Assembly: GCF_040412425.1 (NCBI RefSeq)
Contig: NC_089761.1
Span: 20,501,644 to 20,565,643, forward strand
DNA: 64,000 nt
Direction: 5' to 3'
Source: Macrobrachium rosenbergii
Lineage: Eukaryota; Arthropoda; Malacostraca; Decapoda; Palaemonidae
Positions within the stretch are counted from its first letter, which is position 1. The number at the start of each line of letters is the position of its first letter. The notes below the pieces were generated by a model. That model was not told the DNA's origin. It made no database searches and saw nothing but the letters and a program-made list of their open reading frames with translations. Below are positions 48,552 through 61,124 of this stretch, piece by piece. A program made the position numbers and the translations under genes.

Positions 48552-48612
<61 letters not shown>
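48180..48612 (+). repeat. Higher-order array: (GA)n tracts separated by a conserved 55-bp spacer
   Basis: Four GA tracts (48180-48244, 48302-48378, 48439-48495, 48555-48612) alternate with three near-identical spacers (TTTTTTATCCC[CT]GTCAAACTG then CTAGTATGTATCTGCTTTCT). The overall period is about 120-135 bp; spacer differences are single bases and a 2-bp insertion. Confidence 0.94.
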
Positions 48613-48614
<2 letters not shown>

Positions 48615-49238
48615 GACTGCCAATCGTAAATACTGAGGGTAATCACCGTGATTTTTACTTTCCAAATTAGTCTTGCCGGCCCCCGAGTCTGATTAAAATC
48701 CGAGTTTAATGTGACCGTCGTGTATGTCTGTATGTGTGTCTGTGTGTATGTCTGTGTGTGTGTGTGCATGTCTGTGTGTGTGCATGTCTGTGGGCGAGTG
48801 GGGATGCTCATTACTGTGCTTGCTCGGGTACATTTGCTTACTTAGCTCTTTCAAGAAAATGAGCGCATAAGAAAATTGCCAATTAATGAAGATTGCTAGT
48901 TGATTTTTTTTCTTTTCATGCGAATTTTTCCGTTTTTTATTTTTGGTTTCACGAGATTAATTTGTTTAATCGCTTACTTCGAGTGGAATAGCCTTCGTGC
49001 TTTAAGGGGTCTAGTCAACGATTAGTGTCAACACGATAACTCAAATTAATCTGACGGCATTCACAGTTCATTTTTGCATTAAAGCAAAACACTAATTACA
49101 GTAAAACATATTCATCCAGCAACAAATAAACCACTTATAAAAAAAAGATAGCTCTGTAATAACAGGGAAAGGAAAAGATAGATCTTTAACAATAAGAAGA
49201 AATACTTTATAAAATCACATGCGAATTCAATAAAAAAA

Positions 49239-49589
49239 AAAAGTTTCTTCGGCGCAATCGAGTTTTCTGTACAGTGTATAATGCTGTACGAAACTCTCAG
49301 TCATGGCCAATGAAACTCTCAGCCGCGGCCCATGAAACTTTCAGCCACGGCCCGGTGGTGTCCTGAGTTGCTGGCACGATCATGACTAACTTTAACCTTA
49401 AATAAAATAAAAGCTACTGAGGCTAGAAGACTTCAATTTGATACGTTTGATGATTGGAGGATGGATGATCAACACTAATTTACAGACCTCTAGCCTCAGT
49501 AGTTTTTAAGATATGAGCGCGGACAGAAAAAGTGCGGACGGACAGACAAATATGTCATCTCAATAGCTTTCTTTTACAGAAAACTATAG
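49239..49589 (-). mobile_element. Multi-hairpin repeat, copy F (reverse orientation)
   Basis: Plus strand begins AGTTTCTTCGGCGCAATCGA, so the terminal hairpin is half lost. The long hairpin region lies near 49411-49508 but is more mutated on one arm. It ends TTTCTTTTACAGAAAACTA. Confidence 0.86.
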
Positions 49590-50046
49590 TGAGAAAGATC
49601 AGACCCATAAATTTCTGAACGTCTGATATTCACTATCAGTTTACTATAAGAAAAAGCAAATATCTCATGACAGGTAGTAAGGACATCATCTGTTTGACGG
49701 ACGGCTATGCATATTTCAAAATTTTTTATCAAAAATACCTGTTATCATATTAACCTGAAATAGTTGTTACGTACAAAAAATCTGCAAGGAGAAATTCCTC
49801 TGCTTTCGAGGGATATTCATGACAAGAAATGACTGATTCGCTTACGTTATCTTGCGTCGTAACGGCTACTGTCGTCGACGGAATCTCGAGTAAGTTCATA
49901 ATTGCTCGATAAAAATTTGCAATAGATTAAAAGGGCAAATGTTCTCTCCATTCGCTTTCATTCTTATTATTCATATTTATGACTTCTGTAAAAATATTCA
50001 GAATAATCATGAACGACAACTTTCTCGTTCCCTCCCTTGTTTCGTG

Positions 50047-50059
50047 TGTGTGTGTGTGT

Positions 50060-50124
<65 letters not shown>
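50047..50124. repeat. (GT)n(GA)n microsatellite
   Basis: A short GT run followed by about 60 bp of GA. Confidence 0.95.
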
Positions 50125-50127
<3 letters not shown>

Positions 50128-51054
50128 GTTCCCTTTTTATTTAATAACAAGGCCTTACCTTGTCTAGCGGAACAAATGCATTATCCATACATTCTACTTT
50201 TGGAACTCGGGTAAATACTAAATTCCTTATTTTCTTAATAACCTTCTTATATAACCTATTCAGCACACGCGCAGAACAAACAACCCCACGTCTCATCCAT
50301 CTCGATTTTTGCATGGCTTGGGCTCTCCAGTTACGTAACAATAACCGCTTCAGTTCAACACGAAAAGTCTCAGTATTTTTCTTTCTTTAAAAAACGCGAT
50401 ATCAAAGATTGATCGTCGTGGTCCTCTAAATCAGTGTCTTTGTGATGCTTTCTTTCGTCGAGTTCTTTCTCAGAGTTTGCTCACCATGGTAGGAATTCGC
50501 TCTCATTTCACGAGAGGCAACAGTTACCAGGCTCCAGGTAGAATATTTAGATTTTAATATACATTCTTTTATTTTCCCTTTTCCACTTGATACGCTATTT
50601 TTTTTTCCTGTATAGTATACCGAATTATTCTTTTATTTATTTATTTGTTTTATGTACATGCATTCATCTTAAATATAATTTTCGGAGTTACACTTCCTAT
50701 ATTTTTACAAATTTTTTCATTTTTGCTGACATGTATAAGAGTCCACTGCTTGAAAATACGTCACATTATACCCTTTCTTTATAATATCTAAGTAAAACAT
50801 CGGAGCCACCACTATTAAGGCAAAAAAACTCAGGAGAATACCATGCAAGCATTTATTAAGAACCTATTAGAGTGCATCAGACGTGAAATATATGGAGTAA
50901 AGCTGGGTAGGGGTCGGTGGGTGGGCCATATTCTGATTTTGGGGTGAGGGAATGTGGAACGCGAGAAGGATAATTAGAACGAAGTTCATTTAATATATTG
51001 AAAAAGCCATTTTCCTGGTTCATTTAACAAAACTTTTCTTTTTGCATCAATCTT

Positions 51055-51055
<1 letters not shown>

Positions 51056-51126
<71 letters not shown>

Positions 51127-51158
51127 CATACTTACATGTATATATATTCACATACACA

Positions 51159-51222
<64 letters not shown>

Positions 51223-51223
51223 G

Positions 51224-51304
<81 letters not shown>
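51056..51304. repeat. (TA)n and (GA)n microsatellite cluster
   Basis: TA tracts at 51056-51122 and 51163-51238, then a GA tract to 51304. Confidence 0.95.
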
Positions 51305-51307
<3 letters not shown>

Positions 51308-51697
51308 TCAATTAATGAAAAATTCTTCCAATTGTTGATATGTGTTGACGGGCCCGGGCGATCGATAATCTAAACATGGTTTGCAGTGTCCGAAGTATCG
51401 ACCATTGAGTAAAAGGGATGTTTCTCCTGCCGCTCAGCGGAAACTTACTGATGCCTTTCCATGGCCACGAAGTGATCATAAGCGTGTACGAAAGATGAGA
51501 AAAAGTTCGCAGGAAATTAATTTGAATCTTTACTTCGTCGTTCCTCCAATAACAAGATCCATTTCGAAGAGCAAGTCCATGTTAACGCAGTGTGACTCTT
51601 ATCCTGTAAAAACAGTGTTGTGTTTTTGGAATATTCTGTCAATTTCGCCTATTTCGTACGCTTTCACGATAAACACTCCGGGATAATTAAGCCTAAT

Positions 51698-51874
51698 GTT
51701 GCCGAAGGATGTCTGGAACTAGGTGAAATTACTTTTAGCTCTCGTGATACACAAATACCTTAGTTTTAGCTCAACACAACGACGAAGAGAGTTTATATTT
51801 ACGAATAAAAGATCCTTATTCCTTGATCTAATTTTGGTGGACAATATCTATAAAGGCTGATCACGGAATCTGGA

Positions 51875-51885
<11 letters not shown>
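51698..51885. repeat. Left arm of an inverted-repeat pair
   Basis: Begins AATGTTGCCGAAGGATGTCT and ends GATCACGGAATCTGGAAGGA, directly before a (GA)n tract. It is inverted at about 53484-53672, spacing about 1.6 kb, with high similarity by eye. Confidence 0.9.

Positions 51886-51950
<65 letters not shown>
51878..51950. repeat. (GA)n microsatellite at the inner edge of the inverted repeat
   Basis: Pure GA tract of about 70 bp. Confidence 0.95.
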
Positions 51951-51951
<1 letters not shown>

Positions 51952-52786
51952 GGTAAAGGGAGGGAGAGTCTGCCAGGTGAACTGTGGTGCGTGTCTATCT
52001 TGGCCACTCAACTTGGGGCCGTACCATACTGAGGAAGTGGCGATCGCCCGCGCGATGGTGTTGTTCTGTAAAGATTTTGTGATATTGCTCGCTTGTCTTT
52101 GTGTGTGTCTTGTTCCATGTCCTCCAAAATTCAAAGTAGTTTGTTACGATACCAAGAATTACATGAGTTACTGATTTACAAGACTTATTTACAAGGATAT
52201 TAAGTGTCAAGCGATAGGGAGTAGTGCTTATGACTAAAGTAAGTTACAGTATTAGACGCATGAAAGTTTAATTCATTGGAAAGAGTAAATTTGAGTGAGA
52301 AACAGGTTTTCCTCTTCAAGGATGATAAAGAAATGACTGAAGAGGTGATGCAAACGGTGATGAAAAATAAAACTTCTAAATGAGAGGATTAACTAGTGCT
52401 GATATCTAGCTTAACCAGACAACTGAGTCGTAAAAAGCTTGACTGAACAGAGCATCCAAGCGCACCTTTAAACAAAAGTGAAACACGAAATGCTGAAACT
52501 AACCTTGAACGTAACTCACATGAAAAGAGGAAAAGACTCATGAAAACCGGGTCGCGGACATCCAGCAACCTTGGGGTGAAACCAAACACAACAACAAAGA
52601 AAAGGGGAAATTGATCTTATTTATCCACGTGTGAGGAGAGGAGAGACTACAGAGGCCATATCGTCGTCGCGGGGATCGTAATTAGTTTCCTGCAACAATT
52701 AACGTTTCAAGCATTCGAAATCTCCCGTTGGATGACGTAGGAAGGGGGACTTAGAATGAGAAACAAAAAGGTAAGAGGGGTTAATG

Positions 52787-52792
<6 letters not shown>

Positions 52793-52858
<66 letters not shown>

Positions 52859-52921
52859 TTCGTAATGAGCGTAAAAGTAAATCGATTGCCTTTAAACCTG
52901 CTGAAAGTTTAACATCGTTAT

Positions 52922-52982
<61 letters not shown>
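52793..52982. repeat. Two (GA)n microsatellites
   Basis: Tracts at 52793-52855 and 52924-52981 separated by about 70 bp of unique sequence. Confidence 0.94.
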
Positions 52983-52983
<1 letters not shown>

Positions 52984-53483
52984 CGTCTGGACTACAGATA
53001 GTGTACTTGCCTTTAAGCTCGCTAAAAAACATATAAAAAGTGTAAAGTTATTCCAAAGATTATTTCAGAGGACAGAACATTCAGTTCTATGGAGCAACAT
53101 TTTCTATACTCGTGTTAACTAACCTATAAAACTGCAAAAAGTTGATTAAGTGGAATTCATGCGCATAAAGACAGAACCAAGGGCTAATTATTGAACTAAT
53201 AGGAAAAAGTAGAAAAGGCTTAAGGTTAATTCCTTGCATTTTGTATTGAAAACTGATATGTGTAATGTGGCCCGGAACGCTACTTTTGCATGTGGACACT
53301 TTTATAGGTTTGAAGGAGATAAGAAATGTTTTTGGACAATAAAACTTAAGTCCTCTGTTATGAAATGCTATACCTCCTCGTGGAATATTCACAGTCTGGT
53401 AAGAAAGCACTTACTTAATGATAACTTGTTATTAAATATATCAACTTGACCCACTAAGCCTCTGAGATCTCTCTCTCTCTCTC

Positions 53484-53672
53484 TCTCTCTCCTTCCAGAT
53501 TCCGTGATCAGCCTTTATAGATATTGTCCTCCAAAATTAGATCAAGGAGTAAGGATCTTTTATTCATAAATATAAACTCCCTTCGTCGTTGTGTTTAGCT
53601 AAAGTTAAGGTATTTGTGTTTTACAGGAGCTAAAAGTAATTTCACCTAGTTCCAGACATCCTTCGGCAACAT
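53484..53672. repeat. Right arm of the inverted-repeat pair
   Basis: Starts TCCTTCCAGATTCCGTGATC after a (CT)n run (53468-53491) and ends CATCCTTCGGCAACATT. It is the reverse complement of 51698-51885, including the abutting GA/CT run. Confidence 0.9.
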
Positions 53673-53847
53673 TTCTTATATCAACCGATTATCTTTGCTT
53701 ACGAAGTCTAATGTTAGTTATAGCGTTCTCTTGGTGACAGCGTTCGTAAAGGAGTAATTAAGGTTACAGAGTCTTTTAAAAACTATTTTGACTGTGAAAA
53801 TCCAACAGAATTATTAGGGATCTGACGTCTTCTTGGTCCTCCAAATT

Positions 53848-53931
53848 TACACACACACACACACATACATGCAGTATATACTGTATATGTATATATAATA
53901 TATATATATATATATACATATATGTATATAT

Positions 53932-54027
<96 letters not shown>
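53848..54027. repeat. (CA)n(TA)n microsatellite cluster
   Basis: CA run followed by several TA tracts with ACATAC interruptions. Confidence 0.94.
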
Positions 54028-54028
<1 letters not shown>

Positions 54029-54519
54029 ACCAGTTTATCAGTATACAAGGCAAAACATATTTCTTTTATGTACTTCTGGTTAAAAACACGCTGGCTCAGA
54101 ATAATTGATTAACCCAAGTTTCACAATACTTTGGAAATTTAACACAAAGGTATAAAAGATAAAGAGTTCATGGTAAGTAGGCTTAAATCACGCAAATGAA
54201 TTTTAACCACACGTACAGCATAAAGCGTTCTCGAGTCAATTAGTTAATTACACTATTCGCTCTATCGAATTATGGAACCTATCCTATGTTTGTTAAATTC
54301 TGACAGCAGGTAAATTCCCTACAAGTATCGAAGGCCAATCTGGAAATATCTGAGCTCAGTCGCAAAGCCTGTTCCAATGCATCCTATAGTCGCCTGTGAA
54401 CACGAGGCAACCGCAAATTTGGAAGGTGGGTAAGTAAAAGACATCATTCTCCTACTCTGTGAATGGTTTCTTTTTATCGTCTATAGTAGGTCTAGGGCAT
54501 TTCCGTTTTTGAAGCCACT

Positions 54520-54520
<1 letters not shown>

Positions 54521-54589
<69 letters not shown>
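54521..54589. repeat. (ATT)n microsatellite
   Basis: About 22 units. Confidence 0.95.
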
Positions 54590-54878
54590 CGAAGCGTTAC
54601 CTGTATTTTTCCCACAATTTTAATTCCAAGTTCGAATGGCTACGGAGTGAGACCTCACGTCAAATCAAATGCAAAATTAGACGGATTATTTCAAGACTTG
54701 AATAATTTAGATGTTATTATAGACTACTGATTACGTCCTCTGTTAAACACAATCCTTTTACTTCCAAGTTACCGCATCAGATGTTTTACATGTATAATTC
54801 AACGTCAGTTTTAATAGATGCCCGATCACGAAGAACCTTATATATAAGATTTTTTCGTAAGAGCTCATTATAACGAGA

Positions 54879-54882
54879 CACA

Positions 54883-54951
<69 letters not shown>
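54879..54951. repeat. (CA)n(GA)n microsatellite
   Basis: CA run joined to GA run. Confidence 0.95.
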
Positions 54952-54954
<3 letters not shown>

Positions 54955-55328
54955 CCGCCTTTCCTTTCATGATGATAAATTATGCATGCGTAGGCAACGG
55001 AAGCCAAATTTGCGCACATGAAATAGAGCCATTAAGGAGACCCTCATGGGATGTTTCTCACAGCTCGTTAGAAGCAATTCAAATGCTGCTTTCGCGTTTT
55101 CTGAAAAGCTGGGTAGCTTTCAGCACGAATATTCATAATGGAATAATGCGAATAAATATTCCCAGTGATGTCTTTTGCTATGCAAAACGACTCTGAGTAA
55201 ACTAGCTGGTAATTAGTCTAATAACGAAGTGTCAGTTAGTAATGTTATTGAAAACAGGTTTACTTATTTCAAAGCGAATGTGCAGTTGCACCAGAAACCC
55301 TGTACAGACTACTTGTAAACTATATCTC

Positions 55329-55330
<2 letters not shown>

Positions 55331-55414
<84 letters not shown>

Positions 55415-55620
55415 AAGATGAACCCTATTCATATGGAACAAGCCCACAGGGGTCACTGACCTGAAATTCAAGCTTTCGAAGAATATATATGGTGTTCATT
55501 AGTAATAAGTAACAGAAGGTAATGGGGAATACAGAAAGAAGAGATCACTTATTAAAAAAGAAGAAATAAAGTAACAAATTAATGAGCAAGTAGACAGAAA
55601 TGTAAGTAAATTATCAAAAT
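55331..55620 (-). mobile_element. LINE 3'-tail copy ending in a long (AAT)n
   Basis: On the plus strand an (ATT)n run of about 80 bp (55331-55411) leads straight into TCAGAAGATGAACCCTATTC and CATATGGAACAAGCCCACAG, as in the copies at 4.2 and 37.0 kb. Confidence 0.82.
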
Positions 55621-56287
55621 ACAAGGAATACTGATATATAGTTATTCTTACCTAAAACCACTACATGAAAGCAAAGAAAAGTGTATTAAAGGGATCCCAA
55701 TACTGGACCTAAGTTTACTGACATCGAACAAATATTACTTAATCCTTAGGTAATTTAGGTCATAAGATCAATCATCGGTTTTGGATTAAAAAAAGCTAAA
55801 CAAAACACGAAGTATGTGTTTTTCATCCTGGTTAATCATAATGTTCTGGCTTTATACCAAGCGGCGCTACAGGTCAATTATTTTCGGATCGAAATGATTA
55901 CCCCACAATCCGGACGGATTCATATTACCGATTGAGTGTAGGTGGGAAGATCAATGTATCCAATTTGAAAAAAAAAATTATACATTCAATTCCACAGAGG
56001 TGTGCGTATTCACCGTCGTGAAGCGAAGCCTCATCTAAACACCCACAAAGACAGTGGACTATTATGATACCTTGGACATTTCGGAAAACAAGTTTCCTAT
56101 GTGAAAAGTACTGCCGAGCAAACTATTTACATACCAGCACTATGGCCAAATTGGGTTGTAACAGAGTATTTTAAGCAAATCCACAGATCTGGCGTTTTTT
56201 TGGTATATAATTATTCATGATTAATGAGAAATTGTATCAAGGAATGATACGTTTGACATGCATTAGGGAACAATCTATACATTAAAC

Positions 56288-56594
56288 CACTAACGGATCG
56301 CGGGGGTAGGGGACCTGGGCATGCTCGCCCCCCCATGAAAAATAATGATAAAATAATAATATTGAAGATTTACATAATGACATATATGAGAGATATAAAA
56401 ATAAAAAAAAAATAAAAATAATAATAACAATAATAACAATAACCTTAACGATGATAATTATGGATTCGGCATTTCCTGATAGAAAAGGCGATTGTTGTCC
56501 ATTTCATAATTTCACGTGTGTATGTATGTAAGTGTGTGTGTCTAATATGAAAATTGGGCACCCCCTCCACGAAATTTTTCTGGATCCGCTAGTG
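56288..56594. mobile_element. hAT-like MITE, 307 bp, perfect 8-bp target duplication
   Basis: TIRs CACTAACGGATC (56288-56299) and GATCCGCTAGTG (56583-56594) match as inverted repeats with one mismatch. The flanking 8-mers are identical: CATTAAAC at 56280-56287 and 56595-56602. The interior is AT-rich with short G- and C-runs near the ends and no transposase. TIR and duplication length fit the hAT superfamily. Confidence 0.9.
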
Positions 56595-56999
56595 CATTAA
56601 ACAAAAAATTATCCATCACCGATTGATAAATAAGCAATAAGAATTAAGATATGCGTCACATAATATTACTTAAGCAATAAGAAATTAAAAAGCTATCAAG
56701 TAAGGAATGATACACTAATTAAAGGATGACTCACGATGCTTCCTAAATTAACAAACTTAAAGTTTGACAAGCAGGATTTGTCGATAAGATTTTGATGATA
56801 ATCCTTAATAAATTGAGGGCGACAGAGCAGATAAGAACAGGGCTGTGATTTACAGCACGCGATTTTGTTTACAAGCCTAAATTGGAACACTTGTTCTCAA
56901 AGAAAGGCGAGAGGGGAAACTATGATAACAAAACAAACAAACAAAAAAAAAAACAAAAAAAGGCGAGAGGGTAACCATGACAACCTATGAATTAAACTG

Positions 57000-57300
57000 A
57001 ATATGGAGTTTAGGCCAAAGGCCAAGCACTGGGACCTATATATGAGTTCATTCAGCGCTGAGACGGAAATTGACTGTAAAAGGTTTGAAAGGTGTAACAG
57101 GAGGAAAACCTCGCAGTTGCACTATGAATCAACTGTTAGGAGAGGGTGGAAAGTAAGATGGAAGAAAGAGAATATGAAAGGATATACAGTAAAAGGAACG
57201 AAAGGGATTGCGGCTAGGGGCCAAAGGCATGCTGCAAAGAACCTTAAGTAATGCCTACAGAGCACCGCATGAGGTGCACTGACGGCACAAACCCCCTAAG
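57000..57300 (+). mobile_element. SINE-like element, GGCCAAAGGCC family
   Basis: Full-length copy from TTTAGGCCAAAGGCCAAGCA to GGCACAAACCCCCTAAGG. It carries an open frame of 82 codons (57003-57251) including [20 protein letters not shown]. Confidence 0.9.
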
Positions 57301-57565
57301 GAGAATAACCTTTGATATGACATAACAATAGCTGAGAAAAAGAATTTATGAAAGTGGTAAGTTATAAACTCTGTCTACATGGAAATGATGCCAGTTAATT
57401 CTTACTTAAATCAACACAAATTTACCTATTTATATGATGCATGCAGATATTGTTAGGCATCCCAAAATTACTATAGAGGGACGGAATAACAAATTAATTC
57501 AACATGATACAACCCTGATACCCCCACAACAAAATAATTTTGGCCTTGTTACTACTTAAATAAGT

Positions 57566-58012
57566 GACCGCTTCTGAATGTTAAATGAAGCTGCATATAC
57601 CCTCCATTAGCAATCAGCCAGTGTGGGTAGGATGTCCCATGGGGTCAGCAGCCCCATCTCTTGCATAAGATATATTCAGAAACGGCAAGAAAAAATAACC
57701 CCAGGCCTTGGTATCACTTGGCCCTGTGACCGCTTCTGAATGGCCAACGAAGATGGCATATACCCTCCATTAGCCATCCAGCCAGCGTGGGCAGAATGCC
57801 CCATGGGGTCAGCAGCCCCATCCCTTGCATAAGACATATTCAGAAACGGCAAGAAAAAATAACCCTAGGCCTGATATTACTTGGCCTTGTGACCGCTTCT
57901 GAATGGCCAACGAAGATGGCATATGACCTTCATTAGAATTCAGCCGGTGTGGGTACGATGTCCCATGGGGCAAGCAGCCCCATCCCCCGCATACGACATG
58001 TTGAGAAACGGA
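57566..58012 (+). repeat. Tandem repeat, unit about 162 bp, 2.8 copies
   Basis: GACCGCTTCTGAATG starts at 57566, 57728 and 57891. Each unit carries GAAGATGGCATAT, CATTAG, GTCCCATGGGG and CAGCAGCCCCATC (variants allowed) and ends near GAAACGGCAAGAAAAAATAA. The last copy is truncated. Confidence 0.93.
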
Positions 58013-58295
58013 AGAATAATGCTATCTGCAGCCATTGTATCTCACTGCATCCAAGGGGAAAGCCAGGGAGCAGAAAAAGTTGCTCATACATCACAAGACC
58101 ACACGTGGAACAGACAGAGACTCTAATGAAAGGGAACAATGAGAGACCAACTACCTCGCATTTCGTGCTCATCAAGTACTACATACATCATCATCACTGG
58201 GTACGAGAAAAAGGACGCAAAATGATGTCCGTGGTTTCACTTATGAAGTTTTTGCACTGGTTTTTCTGATACAGGCACACCCTCATTGTAAGAAT

Positions 58296-58590
<295 letters not shown>

Positions 58591-58984
58591 TACATATATA
58601 GGAGTGTGGTGTGTGTCGCTTTAAAATTAAGCAAATAAAACTAAATAACGACAATTTCAAGAATTTCGAATTCCAACGGTGGATATCACCTCCATGAATC
58701 ACCCGCTAAGTGTCCACGAAAATTGAAAACGCCCACGTCACACAATGCCAGAAACTGCCATCAAAGTTAATGGATTCGGTTAGCAGTCTCCGAAGTCCTG
58801 AGAACAATCTGCGAGAAGACTCGCAAGAAAAAAAGAAGAAGAACTGTGAGTGTTATGGCGCCAAGACACGCAACGTCCTCCAGGCTCCAGATTCTTTTGG
58901 CCTCTTGGATGCGTTTAGTGTGATCGTGATGGTGACGTGGAATTAGATATTTGAGAGAACAAAATAGTGAAAAAAGATTTTATG

Positions 58985-59555
58985 TTTTAATAAGTCAAAC
59001 AGAGTGAAGAATATATAAGGGGGAGTAGTAGAAGAATAAAAGAGGGAGAAAAGTGTTTTTTTTTATGTTGTTGTTGAATAGAGTGGAGTGAGGAATATAT
59101 TAGGAGGAAGAATAATTGGAAGAATAAAAGAGGGGAAATATATTTTATGTTTTTTATATGTCGAATGGAGTGAAAGGAGAGGAGAATATATTAAAAGGAG
59201 AAATGATTGGAAAAATAAAAGGGGAAAAATTTTATATTTTTTTTTATGTCGAATAGAGGGGATGAGTAGGGAATATATCAGGAAAAGGAGTAGGACAATA
59301 AAAGAGGGAAAAAAGATTTTACGTTTTTTTACAAGTAGAACAGAGTGAAGGAGTGAGGAATATATTAGGAAAAGGAGTATAAGAATAAAAGAGGGAAAAA
59401 AGATTGTATGTTTTTCTCATGTTGACTAGAGTGAAGAAGTGAAGAATATATTAAGAGGAGGAATAACTAGATGAATAAATGAGAAAAAAAGATTTTATGC
59501 TTTTCTTATAGGTCAAACAGAGTGAAGGGGATGGGGAATATACTACAGGACGAAT
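58985..59555 (+). repeat. Purine-rich diverged tandem repeat, unit about 80-95 bp, about six copies
   Basis: The blocks CAGAGTGAAG / AGAGTGGAGTGAGG, GAATATATTAGGA, GGAAGAATAA, AATAAAAGAGGG and a T-rich TTTTATGTTTTT recur in order. It is followed at 59580-59740 by shorter units based on AAGTTA and GGAATGAG. Confidence 0.8.
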
Positions 59556-59965
59556 GAATGGGAAGGATTATATGGAGGCGTCTGGAAGTTTTTGGGATAA
59601 GCTGAAAAGTTATGAAGAATGAGACAGTAAGTTACGGGGAATGAGATGGCAGTTATATGGGATAAGCCGTAAGTTAAGAGGAATGAGGTGGAAGTACTGG
59701 GAGATGAGCTTGGAAGTTACGAGAATGATGAACTAAATAAAAAAAAAAAAAAGAGGAAGTCCGATAAAAAAGGAAACGATTATAAAAAAATGATTAAATA
59801 GTAATGGTGGCAAGGAAAATGTAAATAAAAGAATGAAAACAGGAAGTAAGGATGGAGGAATAAAAGAAAAAGAACTACACCGTAAGCAGAGATTGCAAGA
59901 AGCGGAAGGGTGGAAAGAATTAGAGAGTAATTTACGAATCTAAGGAAGGGAGGACACCTCGAAGA

Positions 59966-59968
<3 letters not shown>

Positions 59969-60011
<43 letters not shown>
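59969..60011. repeat. (GA)n microsatellite
   Basis: Pure GA run. Confidence 0.94.
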
Positions 60012-60013
<2 letters not shown>

Positions 60014-60207
60014 TCAGAATACGATGCCAGGAGAGAAAGAAAGAATAGAGTACAGACCATGGTAATGAGATTAGCATCAGGGGATATAAAATGGATCCCA
60101 GATTCTCCTGATTCTGCTAATAGACTCTAATAACACAAGGTCAGAAATGATACGCCTTATTGATCAAGCAGCCACCCCTCACGATGTTCTTCGCAAAAAA
60201 AGGAAGA

Positions 60208-60212
<5 letters not shown>

Positions 60213-60284
<72 letters not shown>
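60213..60284. repeat. (CT)n microsatellite
   Basis: Pure CT run of about 70 bp. Confidence 0.95.
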
Positions 60285-60287
<3 letters not shown>

Positions 60288-60429
60288 ATAAAGGAAGTAA
60301 ATGCACAGATCGATTGAATGGCCATTTGACCCTAAGAGCAAGGATTGTTAAAATATTAGTCTAGATTTTGGGGTTTTATCGTCTACGGGTGAGCACGAAC
60401 ATATGTATGAATATAATTCATAAATCTAC

Positions 60430-60825
<396 letters not shown>

Positions 60826-61124
60826 GAGAATACTGCAATAATCGGTAACCTAATCTGTGAATCTAGGACAGAAAAATCAAGCGAATATTATTTCGCCTCC
60901 TCTAAAACAAGTCCAGACTTTTTAACCCAATCATTAACTTGTCTATCCTGTGTGGGAAAAGAATACATGAATATCAATCTTTTTATTTCCATACGAAATG
61001 GAAGCCGTTGTGAAGCTTTAAAATGAAACAAGGAAGCGACCGACACGCAAAGCTTTTTCCAGACTCTCGGGTAGGAAATAATGATATATTTCTAATTGAA
61101 TGAAATGTTTCTCACAAGATCTAG

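Noticed and set aside
48180..48612. Repeat-spacer layout reminiscent of a CRISPR array
   Set aside because: The 'spacers' are identical and the 'repeats' are GA microsatellites of varying length, the reverse of a CRISPR array, in a eukaryotic genome.
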